NCBI GenBank assembly: GCA_964194935.1
Contig: CAXMOL010000005.1
Location: 1-5,476 of the forward strand
Length of the DNA stretch: 5,476 nucleotides
Direction of reading: 5' to 3'
Source: JACZWZ01 sp964194935
GTDB taxonomy: Bacteria; Actinomycetota; Acidimicrobiia; Spongiisociales; UBA11373
The notes beneath the pieces are model-generated. The model saw nothing but the letters and a program-made list of their open reading frames with translations, ran no database searches and was not told the DNA's origin. Of this stretch, positions 1 to 4,117 are shown piece by piece. The position numbers and the translations under genes are program-made. How positions within the stretch are numbered: position 1 is the first letter of the stretch; each line of letters starts with the position of its first letter.

Positions 1-1154
1 GTGAGTTCGAGTTTCTCGACACCGACGAGGACGTTCATACCGCGGTCGAGCGCCGCCTTGGTGAGTTGGTGGGAGCGGTCGCCGGGAAGCTCCACACCGG
101 TAGGTCTCGCAACGATCAGATAGCGCTCGATTTGCGGCTCTACCTGCTGGGATCGGTAGATCGGATTCAGCTCGGCGTCACCGGGCTGATCACCGGCTTG
201 CTCACCGCTGCCGAAGAGGCGGGGGAGGCGGTAGTTGCTTCCTACACCCACATGCAGCATGCCCAGGCCGTGCCCTTTGCTCATCACTTGTTGGCCCACG
301 CTTGGGCGTTGAGCCGCGATCTGGGGAGGTTCGATGACGCCCGCAAGCGGCTGGCGGTCTCGCCACTCGGCGCAGGTGCCGGTGGTGGGACTCGACTCCC
401 GCTCGACCCGTCGGCGTCTGCAGCTCACCTCGGCCTCGGAGCAGTGTTTGACAACTCACTCGATGCCGTTGCCGCCAGGGACCAGGCGGCCGAATACGCC
501 TGGTGCTGTACCCAGACCTTCTTGGATCTGTCTCGGGTTGCCGAGGAGATGGTGTTGTGGTCCTCGGCCGAATTCGGTTGGGTAGAGGTGGCCGACCGTC
601 ATGCGACCGGGTCCTCCGCTCTTCCGCAGAAGAAGAATCCCGATCCGGCGGAACTGAGCCGCGGCAAGGCCGGATCCGCCATCGGTCGACTGACCGGGCT
701 TCTCAGTGTCATGAAGGCAATGCCCCTTTCCTACAACAGGGATCTTCAAGAAGACAAAGAGCATCTGTTCCCGCTCGGCGATGACTTGGAGGGCGCTCTC
801 TCGGCGATGACGGCGCTGATATCTGGTGCAATCTTCTCCCCGAAGTCGCCGTCGTTCGATGTGACGGCCCTAGATCTCGCCGAAATTCTGGTTGAGCGAG
901 GCGTTCCCTTCCGAGAAGCACATGATGCGATCGGTCGGTTGGTGGCGATGCGCCACGATGCCGATCTCGAATTGCACGGAATCGGATATGACGACCTGGC
1001 GGCGGTCCATGACCGATTCGAACCGGGTGATGAGCAGCTGGCCGATCCTGTCGAGTCGGTTCGTTCCCGGCGGTCCCCTGGTGGAGGGTCGTTCCAGTCG
1101 GTCCAGGTTCAACTAGAGGCGCTGCGGGAGCTTCTCGAGGCCCGTCAAGATTGA
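1..1154 (+). CDS. argH: Argininosuccinate lyase, 5'-truncated by window edge
   Basis: Cytosolic enzyme that splits argininosuccinate into arginine and fumarate, the last step of arginine biosynthesis; homotetramer of the fumarase/aspartase superfamily. The reading frame is already open at base 3, and 383 residues are visible. The first of these (FLDTDEDVHTAVERRL) match the family at about residue 80, so only the N-terminal sixth of a usual ~460-residue protein is missing. Visible family marks, numbered from the codon at base 3, are HTGRSRND at 31-38, THMQHAQ with the conserved His at 83, the superfamily signature loop GSSALPQKKNPD at 203-214 with the catalytic serine, and SYNRDLQEDKE at 243-253. 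The C-terminus is intact and ends at TGA 1152-1154. The signature has AL where MM or IM is commoner, which looks like normal variation. The apparent TTG start at 66 lies inside the conserved domain and is not the real start. Identification is very secure. Confidence 0.97.
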   Translation, partial: EFEFLDTDEDVHTAVERRLGELVGAVAGKLHTGRSRNDQIALDLRLYLLGSVDRIQLGVTGLITGLLTAAEEAGEAVVASYTHMQHAQAVPFAHHLLAHAWALSRDLGRFDDARKRLAVSPLGAGAGGGTRLPLDPSASAAHLGLGAVFDNSLDAVAARDQAAEYAWCCTQTFLDLSRVAEEMVLWSSAEFGWVEVADRHATGSSALPQKKNPDPAELSRGKAGSAIGRLTGLLSVMKAMPLSYNRDLQEDKEHLFPLGDDLEGALSAMTALISGAIFSPKSPSFDVTALDLAEILVERGVPFREAHDAIGRLVAMRHDADLELHGIGYDDLAAVHDRFEPGDEQLADPVESVRSRRSPGGGSFQSVQVQLEALRELLEARQD

Positions 1155-1165
1155 CGCTGCCCTTT

Positions 1166-1215
1166 CCTCCCCCTCAGGGGGAGGTGGCACCGGCAAGGCC
1201 GGTGACGGAGGGGGT
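1166..1215 (+). repeat. Palindromic G/C-tract intergenic element, copy 1
   Basis: It starts 11 bp after the argH stop. Three modules are visible: a perfect hairpin CCTCCCCC-TCA-GGGGGAGG (1166-1184, 8-bp stem), a second perfect hairpin CACCGGC-AAG-GCCGGTG (1188-1204, 7-bp stem), and a G-rich tail ACGGAGGGGGT (1205-1215) whose GAGGGGG can alternatively pair with the CCCCCTC of the first hairpin. There is no T-tract after either hairpin, so it is not a classic intrinsic terminator, although position and stem strength would suit transcript-end protection or termination. The same three-module plan recurs at 1267-1322 (inverted) and 4005-4053. Confidence 0.75.
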
Positions 1216-1266
1216 CACGCGGCCCTGATCATCGGTGGTCTCTCGGAGGTCCAATTCGTTGGGCGA

Positions 1267-1322
1267 ACCCCCCTCCCCTTCTCTCGCGAGGCTCGTTCAG
1301 GTACTCCCCCCTGAGGGGGGAG
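1267..1322 (-). repeat. Palindromic G/C-tract intergenic element, copy 2 (inverted)
   Basis: Read on the - strand, it repeats the plan of copy 1: hairpin CTCCCCCC-TCA-GGGGGGAG (1322-1304, perfect 8-bp stem), a middle segment containing the perfect palindrome CTCGCGAG (1283-1290), and a G-rich tail GGGGAGGGGGGTT (1278-1266). Its orientation is opposite to copy 1. It lies 48 bp beyond the prkA stop in the direction of prkA transcription, so each convergent gene ends next to its own copy. The outer hairpin is nearly identical between copies while the middle palindrome differs in sequence. Confidence 0.65.
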
Positions 1323-1335
1323 AACAAGAGCCGGA

Positions 1336-1367
1336 ACTGAATACTCGGTACTGACCACTGAGTACTC
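1336..1367. repeat. Paired ACTGARTACTC repeats, 21 bp apart
   Basis: ACTGAATACTC (1336-1346) and ACTGAGTACTC (1357-1367) match at 10 of 11 bases, with start-to-start spacing of 21 bp, two helical turns. The second contains the perfect palindrome GAGTACTC. On + strand RNA, TACTCGGT (1342-1349) can pair with ACTGAGTA (1357-1364) in an 8-bp stem with one G-U wobble and a 7-nt loop. The pair sits just 4 bp past the prkA stop. Function is unknown; it could be a protein-binding site, a small hairpin or a relic of a longer repeat. Confidence 0.4.
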
Positions 1368-1370
1368 CTC

Positions 1371-3215
1371 CTAGCTCCAGTCGGAGGTCGCACTCCCACC
1401 CTTGCGGTTGGTGAGCTTCGACTCCGCATACTCCACGAGATTGTTGGCACAGGCCTTGCGCCATCCGGCCGATTGCAGAGACATCACCAGACTCTCGGCG
1501 TGATCGGAGAATCCCCGCAGGACCTCGTTCCAGGCCGGCAGAAGTGCCCGGTTGATGCCTTCTTCCAGCAGGGGATGGCGGGTGTGCAGCGGTCGACCCC
1601 GTTGGCCCTTTAGTTCGAACGACACGTTGAGCGCGGTCCTGAACGCCTCGCGGCTGTATTGCGGAACGTCGAGTAGTCGCTCGATTCGACGCAGCGCTGG
1701 AGTCGCCTCGTCGGGAGACTTGGCCCATTCAGCGACCTCTGTGCGGATCGCCTTGGCCATGTTCAGCGCCGAGGTCTTGTAATCGAGCACGGATGCCTTC
1801 TGGACCTCGATCTTGACCATCTCCTGGTACTCGGCCTCGGTGGCTGCCAGGAGCTCGCTCCATCGGGCTCGTTCGTCCTCGTCGAAACCAGCGCGTTGCG
1901 GAAGGCCGTCCCACAGCGCCTGCATGACGCCAAGTCCGTCGAGGCAACCTTTAGTGGCGCCGGCGGCTTGGGATAGGCGGTTGATCACGTAGCGGGGGCT
2001 GAGGCCCGACATTCCCTCATCGGGGTTCTCGCTGTGGAGGTTCTCTGCATCGTCGGCACCGCCGTGGGTGCCATAGCGACGGTCGTAGAGATGCAACTTG
2101 CGCAGCAACCCCTTTTGACTTCCACCCGGGTGATCGAGCCTGGTGAGGACCGCAAAGGTTGCAGCAGTTCGCAACGCGAGAGGAGAGACGTCGCGCCGTC
2201 CGAGATCGGCTCCAGACAGCATCTTTTCGTAGATGCGCACTTCATCACTGACCGAGAGCACGAATGGGACCTTGATCACCACGAGCCTGTCGGCCATGGC
2301 TACGGCCTTGGGATTGCCGATCAATTCGTCGTACTCGGCCAGATTGCTCTGAGCGATGATCGCTTGGTCCGAATACATGGTTCCCGGGCCGCTGGTCTTG
2401 ACCATCTGCTCCTGGCTGAGGCTCAGCAGCACGGCCAGGAATCTTTCGTCCATCTTGAAGATCTCAATGAGGTCTGACATCCCGCGGTGAGCCGCGTTTA
2501 GCTCGCCGTCGAACCGGAAACCGCGCTTGGCCGACAGAGGTTCGTTCGGATCTAGCGCGCTGACATCGACCTCGCCGACCAGACGACGCAGGTCCTCGGA
2601 TCGGGGATCGGTGGCGACGAAGGTTCCAAAGCCTCGACCCTCGGCGATGCTGTAGAAGACGCGTTCCACCGGGACCTCGGTGACGTCTCCGCCGTAGGCG
2701 TGTTCAAGCAACCAGCGAGCTTCGGGATTGAGATCGCCTTCAATGTGTACACCGATTTCGTCGCGCATCTCCGGAGGAATCAGACGAAGCGGGTCCTCAT
2801 GCATTTGGGTGCCCTTTATGGCGAAGACCCGACCGGCGTCGGAGTGGGTGTAGTCCTGGAAGCCTTGCTTCAGCGTGTTCACGAGGGTCGATTTGCCCGT
2901 TCCCGGTGGTCCGACGAGGAGAAGGATTCGCTTGCGGACGTCGAGTCGGCGACCTGCCGCGCGGAAGTAGTCGGCGATCTGCTGGACCACGTGCTGATGT
3001 CCGAACAGTTCACCCTCGAAGAGATCGAACAGTTCCTCTCCGTCGGGACCGGTCGATGTTCCAGCGGCTTCGATCATGTCGGCGATGAGGGCGTGGGAGA
3101 GACGGGCCAGGGAAGGATCTTCCGCAACCATTTCGAGGTATTTAGCGAAGGTCGTTTCCTCGGCGGCGACACCTCGGTGCGACTTGATCCGTTCTAGGAG
3201 GTCTTTCGGCTCCAT
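1371..3215 (-). CDS. prkA: PrkA/YeaG-family AAA+ serine protein kinase-type protein
   Basis: Cytosolic AAA+ ATPase of the PrkA family (B. subtilis PrkA, E. coli YeaG). The family is traditionally annotated as serine protein kinase and linked to sporulation and starvation; ATP-dependent proteolysis has also been reported for PrkA, so the biochemical role is not settled. The protein is 614 residues against about 630-645 usual. Family-like N-terminus (LLERIKSHRG, TTFAKYLEMV) 1-30; FGHQHVVQQIADYF 71-84; Walker A GPPGTGKST 102-110; EDPLRLIP 140-147; GELNAAHRGMSDLIEIFK 237-254, the conserved Walker B region; IIAQSNLAEYDE 286-297; ADRLVVIKVPF 308-318 with the likely arginine finger; the C-terminal PrkA domain follows, including SPRYVINRLS 406-415. 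ATG 3215 is chosen because family homology begins there and GGGAG (3220-3224) lies 4 nt upstream. An open extension to 3425 has no homology, crosses a strong hairpin and would overlap the next gene. The usual partners YeaH and SpoVR are not adjacent. Confidence 0.93.
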   Translation of the reverse strand: MEPKDLLERIKSHRGVAAEETTFAKYLEMVAEDPSLARLSHALIADMIEAAGTSTGPDGEELFDLFEGELFGHQHVVQQIADYFRAAGRRLDVRKRILLLVGPPGTGKSTLVNTLKQGFQDYTHSDAGRVFAIKGTQMHEDPLRLIPPEMRDEIGVHIEGDLNPEARWLLEHAYGGDVTEVPVERVFYSIAEGRGFGTFVATDPRSEDLRRLVGEVDVSALDPNEPLSAKRGFRFDGELNAAHRGMSDLIEIFKMDERFLAVLLSLSQEQMVKTSGPGTMYSDQAIIAQSNLAEYDELIGNPKAVAMADRLVVIKVPFVLSVSDEVRIYEKMLSGADLGRRDVSPLALRTAATFAVLTRLDHPGGSQKGLLRKLHLYDRRYGTHGGADDAENLHSENPDEGMSGLSPRYVINRLSQAAGATKGCLDGLGVMQALWDGLPQRAGFDEDERARWSELLAATEAEYQEMVKIEVQKASVLDYKTSALNMAKAIRTEVAEWAKSPDEATPALRRIERLLDVPQYSREAFRTALNVSFELKGQRGRPLHTRHPLLEEGINRALLPAWNEVLRGFSDHAESLVMSLQSAGWRKACANNLVEYAESKLTNRKGGSATSDWS

Positions 3216-3313
3216 GGGGCTCCCGTTCGTTTCTTCCAGAGTAGGACGCGATGCCGTCGAGGGCAGGTTGCGCTTCGAGGCGTCTAGCGGCTCGGTGTGT
3301 TCGGGTCTGGACG

Positions 3314-3345
3314 CAACTGGAGGCCGGTTGCCCGGCCCCCAGTTG
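3314..3345 (-). promoter_or_regulatory. Strong RNA hairpin with GCAA tetraloop upstream of prkA
   Basis: Read on the - strand: arm CAACTGGGGGCCGG, loop GCAA, arm CCGGCCTCCAGTTG. All 14 positions pair, 13 Watson-Crick plus one G-U wobble. On + strand RNA the wobble becomes an A-C mismatch and the loop becomes TTGC, so both the pairing and the GNRA-type loop favour function in - strand transcripts. It lies 21 nt after the membrane-protein stop and 98 nt before the prkA start. No U-tract follows, so it may be an RNA-stability or processing element, an attenuator in a prkA leader, or a U-less terminator. The structure is certain on paper; the role is inferred. Confidence 0.65.
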
Positions 3346-3366
3346 ATTAGCTCGGTTTCAGGTTTG

Positions 3367-3861
3367 CTAGAGGATCGAACTACCGATGCTCTCGGCGAAG
3401 CCGATGAATGCGAGGAACGCACCACCGATGAGCGTCACCCAGCCGACAAGAGCCTTGAAGCCCTTGTTGGCCGGCACCAGGGCTGCAGCAATGAAGTGCA
3501 GCAATGCGACGACGGCAATGACGAGAGCGCCCAAGCCGTAGTCGGTCATATCTCCGAAGGCCTCACTGTCAGCCGCAACACCCAACAACGCCGCAAAGGC
3601 GAAGAACAGGGCGAACATGCCGTAGGTACGGTCCTGTGCCGACTCATTCCATGCGTTTGCTGTTGCCAGCATTCCCCACATGGCGCCGACGGTAAACAAG
3701 GACCATGCCGGGACTGATGCCGGATTAAACGCGGCAAACAAGCCGAGAATGATCGAACCAGTTCCCATGGCATAAGCCGAGGTGCGCGCTTCTGTTACGC
3801 CGCCCCAATACCAACCGTACGTCACCAGAATGGCTCCGAGGGTTACAAATGCGAGTTCCAA
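3367..3861 (-). CDS. Six-helix membrane protein, probable AmiS/UreI-like channel
   Basis: Predicted inner-membrane protein of 164 residues with six hydrophobic segments at about 2-19, 29-46, 52-70, 79-97, 108-129 and 136-156, joined by short loops. Length, helix count and local patterns (N-terminal LGAILVTYGW; ANAWNESAQDRTYGMFALFFAF at 69-90; NKGFKALVGWVTLIGGAF at 132-149) resemble by eye the AmiS/UreI family of urea and short-amide channels (about 170-195 residues). However, the tryptophan-rich WN..NW stretch of helix five is replaced by plain hydrophobic residues, so the substrate cannot be assigned. The start is TTG 3861, preceded by a perfect AGGAGG at 9 nt; an in-frame GTG at 3927 would add 22 polar residues that look like untranslated leader. 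It lies 151 bp upstream of prkA on the same strand, with a strong hairpin between, and may share its transcript. Membrane call is secure, family tentative. Confidence 0.8.
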   Translation of the reverse strand: MELAFVTLGAILVTYGWYWGGVTEARTSAYAMGTGSIILGLFAAFNPASVPAWSLFTVGAMWGMLATANAWNESAQDRTYGMFALFFAFAALLGVAADSEAFGDMTDYGLGALVIAVVALLHFIAAALVPANKGFKALVGWVTLIGGAFLAFIGFAESIGSSIL

Positions 3862-3870
3862 GTTGCCCAA

Positions 3871-3876
3871 CCTCCT
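3871..3876 (-). promoter_or_regulatory. Shine-Dalgarno AGGAGG setting a TTG start
   Basis: On the - strand this reads AGGAGG, a perfect anti-16S match, 9 nt before TTG 3861. It is the strongest ribosome-binding site in the window. It argues that the membrane protein begins at that TTG rather than at the in-frame GTG at 3927, which has no comparable site and would place the Shine-Dalgarno inside the coding sequence. Confidence 0.75.
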
Positions 3877-3961
3877 ATAGGTCGCGTGGGCGTTTCCCTT
3901 ACCTCCGTTAGACCCCGACCGGGACACTTAGGTGACACCCCAAATCAGCGATATTTTGGCC

Positions 3962-3970
3962 TGTGGATAA
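3962..3970 (-). promoter_or_regulatory. Perfect consensus DnaA box
   Basis: The - strand reads TTATCCACA, identical to the 9-mer high-affinity DnaA box of E. coli. It lies 100 bp upstream of the TTG start of the membrane protein, next to an AT-rich stretch (CCAAAATAT, 3959-3951) in a region where that gene's promoter would be expected. I see no second clear box nearby, so this is not an origin. It could be a DnaA-responsive operator, a titration site or chance. Confidence 0.5.
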
Positions 3971-4004
3971 GTCGGAACCAGTCTTCAGTCCTCAGAAGGA
4001 AATC

Positions 4005-4053
4005 ACTCCCCCCTCGAGGGGGAGTCAAAGGCCGTAGGCCTTTGGTGGGGGGG
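4005..4053 (+). repeat. Palindromic G/C-tract intergenic element, copy 3
   Basis: Same plan and orientation as copy 1: hairpin ACTCCCCC-CTCGA-GGGGGAGT (4005-4025, 8-bp stem), directly abutting a second perfect hairpin CAAAGGCC-GTA-GGCCTTTG (4026-4044, 8-bp stem), then a G-rich tail GTGGGGGGG (4045-4053). The middle stem has no sequence similarity to the middle stem of copy 1, yet is just as perfectly self-complementary. It lies between two co-directional - strand genes, about 65 bp beyond the YbjT-like stop, where it could shape the 3' end of that transcript. Confidence 0.75.
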
Positions 4054-4060
4054 CCGCTGT

Positions 4061-4084
4061 CCCACCTTGAGGGGGAGTCAAAGG
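4061..4084 (+). repeat. Decayed partial tandem copy of the palindromic element
   Basis: GAGGGGGAGTCAAAGG (4069-4084) is an exact 16-bp direct repeat of 4016-4031 in copy 3, offset by 53 bp. The left arm has decayed to CCCACCTT and the middle palindrome stops after CAAAGG. CCCACC (4061-4066) can instead pair with GGTGGG (4044-4049) of copy 3, forming a further 6-bp stem. This looks like a tandem duplication of the element followed by loss of one half. Confidence 0.55.
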
Positions 4085-4117
4085 ATTTGCCGGTGTCGAC
4101 CGCTACCTGGTATTCGC

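Noticed and set aside
66..68. TTG at 66 as the argH start
   Set aside because: The frame is open to the left edge and the residues encoded before 66 (DEDVHTAVERRL) are conserved ArgH sequence.
1166..1204. Classic Rho-independent terminator for argH
   Set aside because: The stems are strong but no T-tract follows; annotated as a repeat, with termination only as a possibility.
2700..3197. 165-codon + strand open frame opposite prkA (also those at 2034-2477 and 3076-3717)
   Set aside because: They lie antisense to well-supported coding sequence, have no recognisable domain, and are expected from GC-rich codon structure.
3216..3425. 70-residue N-terminal extension of PrkA from an upstream in-frame start at 3425
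   Set aside because: The extension is Ser/Pro/Arg-rich without PrkA similarity, spans the 14-bp hairpin and overlaps the membrane gene; family homology begins exactly at ATG 3215 with a nearby GGGAG.
3923..3938. GACAC direct repeat at 11-bp spacing upstream of the membrane gene
   Set aside because: Five-base units are too short to separate from chance.
3940..3959. CCAAA/TTTGG inverted repeat as an operator
   Set aside because: Only 5 bp per arm with a 10-bp gap, too weak to claim.
4005..4084. CRISPR-like direct repeats
   Set aside because: Only one repeated 16-mer, one full and one partial copy, each part of a palindrome; there are no regular spacers or cas genes.
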